This document shows, one piece after another, positions 8,368 through 17,440 of a stretch of DNA of 64,000 bases; the stretch's first letter is position 1, and every line of letters begins with the position of its first letter. This DNA comes from Lachnospiraceae bacterium (GTDB taxonomy: Bacteria; Bacillota; Clostridia; Lachnospirales; Lachnospiraceae). The notes beneath the pieces are model-generated. The model had not been told where the DNA came from, made no database searches, and worked only from the letters and a program-made list of their open reading frames with translations. Both the position numbers and the translations under genes were made by a program. The stretch lies in contig JAAUZI010000027.1 in the NCBI GenBank assembly GCA_014804645.1, forward strand, positions 19,451 to 83,450. Direction: 5' to 3'.

Positions 8368-9549
8368 ATGAAAAAAGTAGGTAACAGCAAAGAAAAGAAA
8401 GGCATGAAAAAGAGAACAATCATATGTATTACAGTTTCTGCTGTGGTCATATTGACAGCCATAGCATGTATCATGATATTCATAAACGGAAACAAGAGAA
8501 ACGGACAGGATGATGTTATGGTTGCGTCCAACGAGGAGGCAACACCTGCTCCGTCTCCTACATCAATACCTGATCCTACATCAACGCCGACGCCGGAAGT
8601 GACACCGTCCCCGGCGCCAGAAGTGACACCATCGCCAGCAAATGACAACATTGTACAGATCATTTCATACACAAGTATAGAATGTGATGAGGATTCGTTG
8701 AAAAAACTTGTGATCGATACGATGAACGGGATGAATGAACGCATGTTATCATACAGTGATGAAAGTGATGAGTTCAAGGCCGTAGTAATCTCCATACAGG
8801 AACATAATTTCCTCCATTCAAATCAGTTAGTTGGAACTGCTGATATCGAAGGTGTTGACGGAATAGAAGGTTTGACGTGGTTAGACATATGCGGATGTGT
8901 CGGAACAGTCGTATTTGACGCAATGGACGATTCTTACTTACATCCAGGTAACTACCATTCCGGAACATCATACCTTGCACACATGGTAGCATACGGACTG
9001 TACGAAACAGATGTCAAATCAGAAAGTCTGGATGTTCAGGCGGGAAATGAGCATTCATTCGAAGTATCAGGCGAAATGTTTGATGTCAATTTCGAGGCCT
9101 ATTTCGAGCATGACGGCGTTAAATATGTAGCATTAATTGGGAATGTTGACAATGCTTACAAGGTGTTGGACATCGTAAATGCCGATGATCTTGAAGGCGA
9201 AATTCCTGCCATTGACGAATCTTTAACGGCACAGAATGGTAACGGTGGCGGACAGAACTCAAGTGGAGACACACCTTCCGCAAATCCTGAAAACACAGCT
9301 AGTAACCATAGCTACGACAACCAACAGGGAAACAATGACGTTCCTGAATTGTCTGGTGATCCCTCTACATGGCCCTGCATACCTGGCTATGAATACAAGC
9401 CTGGAACAGAGTATGTGTACCCCTTGGGGTGGATCACAAATAATGGAGGAACAGGAACTACACAGACAGGAAGTGACATGCCTGCTTGGGAACCTTGTGT
9501 ATACGATGAAAATGGAAATTGTGTACTTCATGAGCATTCCGGTTATTGA
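8368..9549 (+). CDS. Membrane-anchored protein with Pro/Thr-rich stalk, paralogue A
   Basis: A 393-residue protein of unknown function. A Lys-rich start is followed by one hydrophobic segment (about residues 18-35), so it is anchored with the bulk outside. Residues ~50-92 are a stalk rich in Pro, Thr and Ser (TPAPSPTSIPDPTSTPTP). Then comes a globular domain of ~200 residues (ISYTSIECDEDSLKKLV to YKVLDIVNADDL), and a Gly/Asn/Ser linker leading to a conserved tail CVYDENGNCVLHEHSGY. The paralogue at 10646 has the same layout; the linker and tail are nearly identical while the globular part has diverged. The ATG at 8368 follows GGAGAGG. The tail with two Cys and two His might bind metal or be crosslinked, but that is speculation. 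Confidence 0.65.
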   Translation: MKKVGNSKEKKGMKKRTIICITVSAVVILTAIACIMIFINGNKRNGQDDVMVASNEEATPAPSPTSIPDPTSTPTPEVTPSPAPEVTPSPANDNIVQIISYTSIECDEDSLKKLVIDTMNGMNERMLSYSDESDEFKAVVISIQEHNFLHSNQLVGTADIEGVDGIEGLTWLDICGCVGTVVFDAMDDSYLHPGNYHSGTSYLAHMVAYGLYETDVKSESLDVQAGNEHSFEVSGEMFDVNFEAYFEHDGVKYVALIGNVDNAYKVLDIVNADDLEGEIPAIDESLTAQNGNGGGQNSSGDTPSANPENTASNHSYDNQQGNNDVPELSGDPSTWPCIPGYEYKPGTEYVYPLGWITNNGGTGTTQTGSDMPAWEPCVYDENGNCVLHEHSGY

Positions 9550-9643
9550 TCGATAAAAGTAAATTATTTAAAGGATGGTTTCATGAAGGAAGTTACCCTT
9601 TTATATTTCATATATAAATTAATGACAAGGAAGGAATTATAAA

Positions 9644-9889
9644 ATGGTAAAAATTGCAGAATTTAACGGCTTTGAAATATTTATGGATGATAAATTTAAA
9701 GGTTCTCCTTCCATTAAAATACATTACATTGAGGATGACATTGATGGAACCATAGATCTTTGCAGTGGTGATTTAGAGGGAGATTTCGATCAGTATATAA
9801 AGCCTACATTAATTGCATGGTTTCAATGTTTCCATGAGAGGTTACTTGAAATGTGGAGCTCTCGCAATATCGCTCTATTACCATCATGA
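9644..9889 (+). CDS. DUF4160-like small protein
   Basis: An 81-residue protein beginning MVKIAEFNGFEIFMDD. The pattern of a short beta-strand, an IHY motif, an acidic strand (GTIDLCSGDLEG) and a helix ending WFQCFHERLLEMW fits the DUF4160 family of small toxin-antitoxin-associated proteins, in which a W-x(3)-H-x(2)-L-x(2)-W helix is usual. An AAGGAAGG-like ribosome binding site precedes the ATG. No clear partner (DUF2442) follows. Family assignment is tentative. Confidence 0.5.
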   Translation: MVKIAEFNGFEIFMDDKFKGSPSIKIHYIEDDIDGTIDLCSGDLEGDFDQYIKPTLIAWFQCFHERLLEMWSSRNIALLPS

Positions 9890-9958
9890 GAGCGAATGCA
9901 CTATCAAATGAGAGCAGTATCATAAACTTATTGGCATAAATAAAAGGAATGGTCAATT

Positions 9959-10566
9959 ATGTCTCCTGAAAGAAAAAAAGAAATAGATATGATTTTGAGG
10001 AAAACAGAAGAAGAAATGAAGAGAGAGGATTTTGACCCTATGAAAGCAGGAATACCATTGGATGAATTTCTTGAACGACAGCAAAAAAGACGGATACATG
10101 ATATTGTGGTGTATAATCTGGTTAAATTTAATTGATAAAAAGTCTGTGCTTTTCCATGAGAGAGGCAAAATATTCATGGACAGAAGATAAGGACGAAAAA
10201 GGTAATCAGATACATAGAGAACCTGATTTCAGCATACTTTGCGGTGTACGAAAGAGGGATAATCCGATCTATACGGATGTACCGAGATTCATAGCTGAGA
10301 TTTTAAGTGACAGTACAGAGAAAGATGATCGTGGAGAAAAGATGAATCTGTACCTAAAGGTAGGCGTAGAGGAAATTTGGCTCATTGACCCGAGAATTAT
10401 AACGATAGAGAGGTACATTTTAGATGACGATGGAAAGAGTTTTTGGTTTCATGACAGCATCAAAAAACGATGACGAAAAACACGGAACAATATCAGACCG
10501 TTGCTGTTTCCGCATCTATTAATTCCTTATGATGACATATTCATGGGTGTAGGTGTGGACCAATAA
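9959..10566 (+). pseudogene. Decayed Uma2-family endonuclease
   Basis: Three reading frames together give a Uma2 (DUF820, PD-(D/E)XK) protein. An ATG at 9959 starts 58 codons ending at TGA 10133. The next frame from 10132 to 10473 has the core REPDFSILCGVRKRDN, YTDVPRFIAEILSDSTEKDD and GVEEIWLIDP. A third frame to 10566 ends LLFPHLLIPYDDIFMGVG, a typical Uma2 C-terminus. Two frameshifts or stops therefore break the gene. Uma2 proteins are small nucleases very common in cyanobacteria and Lachnospiraceae, with unclear roles. It lies between the two paralogous stalk proteins. Confidence 0.7.
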
Positions 10567-10645
10567 TCTGATTTCTAAGTGGCTTATAATGATAAAATTT
10601 ATGTTTTGGTGATAAATGTAAGGATGATGAAAAGGAGAGATTACC

Positions 10646-11884
10646 ATGAAAAAGGCAGATGATGACAACAAAGAAAAGAGGGGTACAAAAAGGATACCGA
10701 TCCTATTTGGCGCTGCTGTAATAGTCATATTGGCAGCAGTAGGCGTAATACTGATGTCAAATGGCCATAAGTCAGATAATCAGGATGAGATAATGGTCGC
10801 ATCCGGGCGCGGAGAGTCACAGCCAACTTCAATTCCTACGTCAACGTCGGAACCTGCTTCAACACCTAACCCGACACCTGAACCTACTCCGACGCCCGCA
10901 TCCACGCCTGAGCCTACAGCTTCACCAGAGATCTCCGAGATAATTTGTTACACATCCATAGAGTGTGATGAACAGTCATTGAAAGAACTTGTGATCGCTA
11001 CTTTACATGGAGCTGATGAGAGAATCCGAAACTACCGAGACAAACATGAGGATTTCGATGCATTAGTCAGCAGGCTGGAAGCAAAAGGCTATAACAGACG
11101 CTCCCAGCTTGACGGGCAATTCGAAGTTCCTGAAGGGTATCAGTGGGAGAATGGCAGTCTTTCAGTATTTGATGTGTCAGGATGTGTCGGTACAACCATA
11201 TATGACGGGTTGGATGACAATTGGTTTTCTTACAAGAACTATATCCCGGGAAAAGGTTATCTCGCAAATCTGGTAGCTTTCGGTCTCTATCGGGAAAAAG
11301 TCGAAACAGATGATCTGATTGTAGAAGCAGGTGACACGCTTTCCTTTGACATAGACGGAACAGAATATGACATAAATTTTGAGGTGTCATTTGAACAGGG
11401 TGAGAATACTTTCGTAGCATTAATCGGGAATGTTGACGGTGTTTACAAGGTGTTAGACATCGTAAATGCTCACGATCTTGCGGGTGTAAACTCTGCCATG
11501 AATGTACCTTCCACCGCACAAAATGGTAACGGTGGCGGACAGAACTCAAGTGGAGACACACCTCCAGCAAATCCGGAAAACACACCTACTGATAATTCAA
11601 GCAATCAGGGCGATGGAAGAAACAAGGACACAAATCCTGGTCTTGTGACAGAACCCGACGGTAGTATTCATCCTCAGGTCGGTCATAGGTGGGATGATAA
11701 CGACCCTTCTTTTCCAGTGTATGAAGGACCAAAGGAAGGATACAATTGGAACAATGCATTAGGATATGTTCCTTCAAATGGAGGAACAGGAACTACGCAG
11801 ACGGGAAATGACATGCCTACTTGGGAACCTTGTGTTCTTGATGAAAACGGTAATTGCACGATTCATGAGCATTCCGGTTATTAA
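10646..11884 (+). CDS. Membrane-anchored protein with Pro/Thr-rich stalk, paralogue B
   Basis: A 412-residue paralogue of the protein at 8368 with the same order: Lys-rich start, one membrane segment (about residues 17-38), Pro/Thr/Ser stalk (about 55-95, with EPTPTPASTPEPTASPE), a globular domain opening with the shared CYTSIECDEQSLKELVI, an Asn/Gly linker, and the tail CVLDENGNCTIHEHSGY. AAAGGAGAG precedes the ATG. The middle contains an insertion around EPDGSIHPQVGHRWDDND absent from copy A. Function unknown; surface display is inferred from the anchor and stalk. Confidence 0.65.
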   Translation: MKKADDDNKEKRGTKRIPILFGAAVIVILAAVGVILMSNGHKSDNQDEIMVASGRGESQPTSIPTSTSEPASTPNPTPEPTPTPASTPEPTASPEISEIICYTSIECDEQSLKELVIATLHGADERIRNYRDKHEDFDALVSRLEAKGYNRRSQLDGQFEVPEGYQWENGSLSVFDVSGCVGTTIYDGLDDNWFSYKNYIPGKGYLANLVAFGLYREKVETDDLIVEAGDTLSFDIDGTEYDINFEVSFEQGENTFVALIGNVDGVYKVLDIVNAHDLAGVNSAMNVPSTAQNGNGGGQNSSGDTPPANPENTPTDNSSNQGDGRNKDTNPGLVTEPDGSIHPQVGHRWDDNDPSFPVYEGPKEGYNWNNALGYVPSNGGTGTTQTGNDMPTWEPCVLDENGNCTIHEHSGY

Positions 11885-11966
11885 TTGATAGAAATAAATT
11901 ATTTAAAGGGTGGTTTTCCAGCGAAAGCTGCCAATGGTGAGTATATGTTGTGCAAGGAGGTGTGGT

Positions 11967-12329
11967 ATGCAAAGCTTCAACATGAAAAACCTTAATGCAT
12001 TAGGTATTAATTGTAGTGTTTCTGAATGCGTAGAATTTATTTCCATGACACTATTAGTAAAATCAGAAATATACAATAGGAAAATAACAGAACTTTTTGA
12101 TGTAGATGACATAGAAAGCATTGTATTTAGTCTTGACATATGGTTGAATGAAGGATTAGAAAATGCAACATACGATTTCATTGAAGAGGCAAAAGTGGAA
12201 TTTGACTGCAGCAAAGTACCAGATTTGCTGGAATACTATGAAAAACAAGTCCAAAAATATATCACGCCATCATTTGATGCATTAGATGGAAAAGACGTAA
12301 AATTTGACGACATTCTCACAGCATCATAA
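11967..12329 (+). CDS. Small acidic protein of unknown function
   Basis: A 120-residue soluble, mostly helical protein (DDIESIVFSLDIWLNEGLEN). ATG at 11967 was chosen for the AAGGAGG at 11954-11960. No family recognised. It follows paralogue B by 82 bp and may be co-transcribed with it. Confidence 0.5.
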   Translation: MQSFNMKNLNALGINCSVSECVEFISMTLLVKSEIYNRKITELFDVDDIESIVFSLDIWLNEGLENATYDFIEEAKVEFDCSKVPDLLEYYEKQVQKYITPSFDALDGKDVKFDDILTAS

Positions 12330-12459
12330 AATTGCCAGAATTTATGTTTACCTGTACATTGATTTATTTTAAGTTTAAAAGTTCGCACAAAAAGCAAAAC
12401 AGCGGATCAAAATAATGAAAATGGAATAAGCAAGCGATATATGGATGTGGAGGTTCATT

Positions 12460-13662
12460 ATGGAAAACAAAAGAATCAAAGAGGCAGAAGAAATGTACAG
12501 AATATTATCACTTGATTTCAAGGACGAGCTTGGATATGAGGTGGAAATTGAAGGGTTTAAGGAAATGTCCGCCATTCAGAAGTGGTTGATTTATGACGAG
12601 TATGCGAAAAGAGACGCAGATGTTGTGATAAAGGGAAATATGCTCCTTGCGGATGAGCTTGATTGGGATGTAGAATGGCTTGACGGAATATTCCCCGTGA
12701 GACAGATAATTAAAACGCTGTTGAAAACGATCGGACAGAAGATAGATGTCAATAAAATTCTTGACGGCAAAAAAGAGATATATGATATCATGAACGGCAA
12801 AGCTTTGACCGAAAAGCTGCATGATGCCGGGATAGGGAATCATGTCAGAAGCTGGCATAAATTTTTTTCGGAACAGTTGGAGAAGCTCTGCAAAAATGTA
12901 CATACTGTAGGAAATTATATGCCCTGTCCGGATGGTGATTATAATAGAGTCAAAGGACTTTGCCAATGGCATTATAATGACAGAATAGACCTGCTGTACT
13001 CCGATATTCTCACACCTTGGTGCAAAAAAGTAAACCACGAGTATCGCATACCGCAAGAGCAGCGAGAGAAATGGAAAGCATGGTTTGACGAAAACAAAGA
13101 TAGGCTCCTTCTTACCGAGATACTAGACGAGAAAATGCGTGCCGAACTCGGAAAATTTGGCTGCGTAAAGCATAGAACTTTCTTAGGCGATGAGCTAAAA
13201 GAACTGCCCGAATATCTTAAAAGAGTAAACGAATTGATAGAGTATCGCACCGAAAAAATAAAAGCAATCTGTACCAAAGCCGTTTACAACACATATTTTG
13301 AGTGTTATAAAAGTGCTCTTTCTGAGTTTGAACACGGCAAGGTCTTTTTGCAGGTATGCTCCTTTTCAAAGGGCTACGTCTGGGTGGCTCCCGAGTGTGA
13401 GGAGAAGTTTGAGGATGGAGAGATTGGCAAGCTGTTTAATTTCAAAAACAGTAAGTATTTCAATGAAAAGCCTATTGACAAGGTAGTCGGAGAGGCTTCT
13501 TGGGAGAATATACTTGAATATGCGTACCTACCGTTATATGACTGCTATCTCAACAACGAGCTTTCGGCAGAAAAGAATTGGGACCTTGACATTCTCAAAG
13601 ACAGAGCTGTTTATTTTGCGTTTAAGGAACACAATCTGGTAAAGGATTACCGCCCTCATTAG
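12460..13662 (+). CDS. Unknown protein with HTxGN motif, stops early in frame
   Basis: A 400-residue soluble protein rich in Lys, Asp and Trp. The ATG at 12460 has GGAGG seven bases ahead; an earlier ATG at 12445 would put that site inside the gene. Around residues 145-190 it has VHTVGNYMPCPDGDYNRVKG followed by NDRIDLLYSDI. The protein at 15617 has a matching block (YHTLGNFVLVPKWFNGDRGT, then WDLSLEYLYD), so the two share a motif even though the rest differs. The reading frame continues past the TAG at 13660 for another 81 codons of plausible protein, so the present stop may be a mutation. I do not recognise the family with certainty. Confidence 0.55.
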   Translation: MENKRIKEAEEMYRILSLDFKDELGYEVEIEGFKEMSAIQKWLIYDEYAKRDADVVIKGNMLLADELDWDVEWLDGIFPVRQIIKTLLKTIGQKIDVNKILDGKKEIYDIMNGKALTEKLHDAGIGNHVRSWHKFFSEQLEKLCKNVHTVGNYMPCPDGDYNRVKGLCQWHYNDRIDLLYSDILTPWCKKVNHEYRIPQEQREKWKAWFDENKDRLLLTEILDEKMRAELGKFGCVKHRTFLGDELKELPEYLKRVNELIEYRTEKIKAICTKAVYNTYFECYKSALSEFEHGKVFLQVCSFSKGYVWVAPECEEKFEDGEIGKLFNFKNSKYFNEKPIDKVVGEASWENILEYAYLPLYDCYLNNELSAEKNWDLDILKDRAVYFAFKEHNLVKDYRPH

Positions 13663-13905
13663 AGGAATTACCTTCAGATAGGCGGAAATTTTTCTATTGT
13701 TCTTAGAGAAGGCTGGTCATCTGAAGAATATGAGTGGCGAAAAGATATTCGGGAGAAGTATGATGAGATGTTTGTATATGGAATCGGAATGGAGGTCAAT
13801 CCGAAAGAGTCAATAAATGAAATTTGGTCAACAGAAAATGGGAGGAATATAGAAAATGTTATTAGACCAAGCAATCCTGGAAGTATTACGGAATCATTCC
13901 AGTAA
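13663..13905 (+). pseudogene. In-frame continuation after the stop at 13660
   Basis: Directly after the TAG, in the same frame, the DNA encodes RNYLQIGGNFSIVLREGWS and then EEYEWRKDIREKYDEMFVYG, dense in aromatic and charged residues and protein-like throughout, before stopping at 13903. It overlaps the first 50 bp of the WYL gene, so the original end was probably a little earlier. It may be the lost C-terminus of the 12460 gene or the tail of a separate deleted gene. Confidence 0.5.
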
Positions 13906-14917
13906 AACAAAAACGCGGGATACGAAACCATTAAACGTCACGGAGATAACAAACTATTTGATACAGGATTTCCCAGATGAGCATAGGGCTAGGCCCATAA
14001 CGCCCAAAAGAGTCAGAAGGGCTCTTAATAACATAATCAATTCAGAGCTTTCAAAGGAAGATAAGGACAAGAGCATATGCTATACGGCCTATGAACGAAA
14101 CGGAGAAGAATATAAAACGAATTACTGGACACCCAGAAGTATTTCTGATGTGGAATTAAAGTATCTGATCGACTCTGTGTTGTACTCTAAAATATTTGAT
14201 TCCGAAACGGCACAGGACCTTGCCGGACGAATACAGCAGATGTCAGGGAAAAACCTGTACCGGATGACTTCCTATGCTGTGGGAAGTCTATTTGGCAGAC
14301 AAAGGTTGACGATTGATGTGGATGTGCTGGAAAATATTCAGTTAATCATGGATGCCACAGAACGGGATGCATTTATCAGCTTCAATTGGAATGTATATGA
14401 TGTGGTCGGAAAGAAGATCGGATTAAAGAAGATCGACAGCTATACTGTCAAGCCAATACAGATTATTCTGGGTGATGGAAGGTATTTCATGCTGGCCAGA
14501 TACCAAAACAAAGATAAGATTTATACGTTCAGTGTCGATTTAATGTCCGAAATAACGATTAATAATGAAATACAGGATGAAGTAAAAGCGGAGAATCTGA
14601 AAAGAGACTTTAACAGAGCCCGGTATTCATTACAGCATCCATACAATATGGGAGGAAACCCAGAACATTTCAAGCTTCGTGTGAAAAGAGATTATTTGTC
14701 CAGAGTTGTTGATATGTTCAGCTATGAGATCGAGATCATTCCGAATAGTATAACCGAAACAACAGTGGATATTAAGGTAAGAGCATCCCAGGAAGGGATG
14801 AAAAGGTTGCTGCTATTTCATTATGATGCCGTGGAGATACTTGAACCTGGAGATAAATTTGAAGAACAGCTTTTGGAAGCCGTAAATGCTTTGTGTGAAA
14901 AATATCTAAAAAAATAG
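13856..14917 (+). CDS. WYL-domain transcriptional regulator
   Basis: A 353-residue protein with an N-terminal winged-helix region (residues ~1-75, including LNVTEITNYLIQDFPDEHRA and ITPKRVRRALNNII) and a central WYL-type domain (about 160-230, with IKPIQII-like strand VKPIQIILGDGRYFMLARYQ), then the WCX C-terminal extension (FKLRVKRDYLSRVVDMF). WYL regulators bind nucleic-acid or nucleotide ligands and often control phage-defence or DNA-damage genes. GGGAGGAAT precedes the ATG. It sits in a region of mobile and broken genes, but which of them it controls cannot be told. Confidence 0.82.
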   Translation: MLLDQAILEVLRNHSSKTKTRDTKPLNVTEITNYLIQDFPDEHRARPITPKRVRRALNNIINSELSKEDKDKSICYTAYERNGEEYKTNYWTPRSISDVELKYLIDSVLYSKIFDSETAQDLAGRIQQMSGKNLYRMTSYAVGSLFGRQRLTIDVDVLENIQLIMDATERDAFISFNWNVYDVVGKKIGLKKIDSYTVKPIQIILGDGRYFMLARYQNKDKIYTFSVDLMSEITINNEIQDEVKAENLKRDFNRARYSLQHPYNMGGNPEHFKLRVKRDYLSRVVDMFSYEIEIIPNSITETTVDIKVRASQEGMKRLLLFHYDAVEILEPGDKFEEQLLEAVNALCEKYLKK

Positions 14918-14933
14918 CAAAAATAGTGAGAGA

Positions 14934-15155
14934 TTGTACCCATTCACCGATGCAGGGAAAGCTGACGAAGTCAATGTAAATTCCAGCGATGGCGTGGAAT
15001 CGGTTGCCTCCGGAAAGATCGAGAGCCTGGAGGTGATCGACAAGACCGATGGCTGGGTCGCAGCGTCCATCGGTGTCCGCACGAATCGTGATGTTCTACA
15101 CAATATTGAAACATTTAAACTCATTAAATGGAATCTTATGGGAGAAGTGACATGA
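14934..15155 (+). pseudogene. Orphan gene fragment of different base composition
   Basis: About 50 codons (ADEVNVNSSDGVESVASGKI and on to DGWVAASIGVRTNRD) are clearly richer in G and C than the neighbours, then turn AT-rich at about 15090. There is no proper ribosome binding site before the TTG start. It looks like a piece of a transferred gene; no family recognised. Confidence 0.35.
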
Positions 15156-15391
15156 AAACTATAAAAATGGTACTTGGAAATAGGATCATTGCGGAAGTGA
15201 ATGACGGTGAATTGCATGATTTACTGAACAACAGACATCCATTTGCACTGAAACCACAAGAGCTGTATGACGCATCATTTTACGGCATTCCACATTCATC
15301 GACGTTTGATGACAGGGTAAAATTGGTCCAAGCAGGTCAGTACTTCTGTTATGTCAAACCTGCACTGAAGATGATCGTAGTGGAGAGTTAG
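15152..15391 (+). CDS. Small protein of unknown function
   Basis: A 79-residue protein, MKTIKMVLGNRIIAEVNDGE, beta-rich at its start, with GGGAGAAG ahead of the ATG. No family recognised and no membrane segment. The next 225 bp (15392-15616) are AT-rich and hold nothing I recognise. Confidence 0.5.
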   Translation: MKTIKMVLGNRIIAEVNDGELHDLLNNRHPFALKPQELYDASFYGIPHSSTFDDRVKLVQAGQYFCYVKPALKMIVVES

Positions 15392-15616
15392 GTCAGATAC
15401 AAGGACACCCAAATCATACACTATGTACATGTGACCAATACCTATGGTTAAGGGTGACAGCAATTCCGTCATTATTGGTTTATTTTAGATTAATTTACAC
15501 GGTTTTAGATTGTTTAACATTAAGGAAGAACATGTTTAGGAAAGTTACACAATTAACTATCAGTTACTGGAAGTACTATATATTTATTCAATAATCAATA
15601 ACAGCGAGGCAAGTTT

Positions 15617-16681
15617 ATGGCATTTAAAGATTTTATGGAAATGGAGAAACCATGGAAGTATAACTTTGAGTTTGAGTGCGGGGATGAGAATTATAAAGCA
15701 TTGCCTGCTTTCAAAAGGTATTTTACTTACAAAATATCGCCTGAAGCAACTGCTTATGACAGCGCGAATCAATTTATTATAGATCATTTTGGTTATTCGC
15801 CTATTTGCGATCCAGATGGGAGTGGAAAAGGTTACTATACGTTAATTCACGAAATATACAATGCGCTTTGGCGTTGGGAAAAAGACAAGAACAGCACATT
15901 TGGAACATTGAAAGGCAAACCGGATATATGCGAATTTGGAGCAGACACAATGAACTCGGTGCAGACGGCACTTGGATTGACGATTGAGCCGAATAGATGG
16001 GGCAATCGCTCGTTCTATTGGACATTGGAATGTTGGTGCAAAGATAGAGAAACTTACGAAAATAAATGGAAAAGCATGGCGGCAGAAGAATACATTGAAA
16101 CGTATCATACTCTCGGAAATTTTGTGCTTGTCCCCAAATGGTTTAACGGAGATAGAGGAACAAAGTTATATTTAGATAGAAATGAGGAAACGCCGGGTTA
16201 TGTCTGGAGTAAAGAAGATGGAGGGTACTACAAAAAAGTTGATGACTTTTGGGATTTGTCGCTTGAATATCTTTATGATAATGGCTTTCATAAAAAGATT
16301 AATAAAAGTACAGTTAATTTTGATAAAGAGATGTTCGATTGGTACATCAACTACTTTTTCCTGTGGGATTATGTAGAGGATAAAGGTGAGTGCTATAAGC
16401 CTAAACATATTGCCATAAAAGAAAATGGTGAAAGAGACTTTACAGAATTTTTCAAAACATCAACAGAACTTATCCTTCGCCGCGGAAAGTTTATGACCGC
16501 TATGCAGATGCTCAAACAGGACGATTATCATAAACTTCAAAGCGGCATTTTTGATACAAGCACAATTTATAGTGGCTTTGACAGTGTTATTTCTGAAATT
16601 GAAAAGAAAATATCCCTTAATGATTCCGCAAAGGCTATTATGGATGGATTGAAAAACAAGGAAGGTTTTAGAGGAATATAA
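15617..16681 (+). CDS. Unknown protein with HTxGN motif
   Basis: A 354-residue soluble protein rich in Trp, Tyr and Phe. At about residue 160-185 it has YHTLGNFVLVPKWFNGDRGT and later DFWDLSLEYLYDNGF, matching the HTxGN...P...DRxDL block of the 12460 protein. A Cys/Trp-rich segment (WTLECWCKDRETYENKW) precedes it. The shape loosely recalls HNH or DUF1524-type nuclease C-termini with their IGNL motif, but the catalytic His/Asn set cannot be confirmed. Its stop overlaps the truncated metallophosphatase that follows, pointing to a recombination join at about 16660. Confidence 0.5.
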   Translation: MAFKDFMEMEKPWKYNFEFECGDENYKALPAFKRYFTYKISPEATAYDSANQFIIDHFGYSPICDPDGSGKGYYTLIHEIYNALWRWEKDKNSTFGTLKGKPDICEFGADTMNSVQTALGLTIEPNRWGNRSFYWTLECWCKDRETYENKWKSMAAEEYIETYHTLGNFVLVPKWFNGDRGTKLYLDRNEETPGYVWSKEDGGYYKKVDDFWDLSLEYLYDNGFHKKINKSTVNFDKEMFDWYINYFFLWDYVEDKGECYKPKHIAIKENGERDFTEFFKTSTELILRRGKFMTAMQMLKQDDYHKLQSGIFDTSTIYSGFDSVISEIEKKISLNDSAKAIMDGLKNKEGFRGI

Positions 16682-17345
16682 TAACTGGCCGAAAGGGAAG
16701 TTGGATGAGAGTGAAAAATTTGCAAAGGACGGCGAGATTTATAACTTTGACGGAAAAAAGGGGATCGTGATCGGGGGGGCATACAGCGTGGACAAGGATT
16801 ACAGGTTGTCCGCAGGCCTGCCATGGTTTGAAAGCGAGCAGCCCTCTGCAGAGATAAAATCCTATGTGGAAGAACAATTACAGGCTAATGATTGGACGGT
16901 AGACTATGTATTGTCCCATACCTGTCCGCTGCTTATGGAACCCACAGATTTGTTCCTGAATGACATTGACCAGGGCAAGGTGGACAAGACAACGGAGGAA
17001 TGGCTGGAACAGATACATAAAAAGCTGAAATATCAGAAGTGGTATTTTGGACACTTCCATGAAAACCGTTACTATGCCACTATGGAAATGCTTTTTGAAG
17101 AAATCAAAGAACTGGGTTCGAATGATTTTTTACAAAGAATGGGAAGGCCCAAATACAGGCGGGGTGAATATGTCATGTTATCCAATGGTTCGGATGATAT
17201 ATATGGCAGGATAGCGGTAGTGGATTCCTATGGGACCTATGGACAGTCAAGAGAGGTGTCCTATGACATAGAACGGATTGACGGAACACAGTGTGATAAG
17301 GCCCTGTATAAACATATTCCAGAATCGGTGGTGGAAAGGATATAA
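16659..17345 (+). pseudogene. Metallophosphatase lacking its N-terminal half
   Basis: From about 16701 the protein reads as the second half of a calcineurin-like phosphoesterase: GIVIGGAYSVDKDYRLSAG, then VDYVLSHTCPLLMEP (the SHTxP metal-ligand His) and WYFGHFHENRYY (the GHxH motif). The first motifs of the family, D-x-H, GDxxDRG and GNHD, are absent because the frame begins inside the 3' end of the upstream gene. A stub of such a start (VIGDIHNN) occurs at 19073. It may still be translated from TTG 16701, but should lack half the metal site. Confidence 0.7.
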
Positions 17346-17440
17346 AGCATGAGGCTGAAAAAATTGTGGTAACTATCTGTTGTAGCGGATTTGTGAAAGA
17401 TATGGTGCGGGAGGATGTGTAGAGTTATGAGGAGGTGCTT

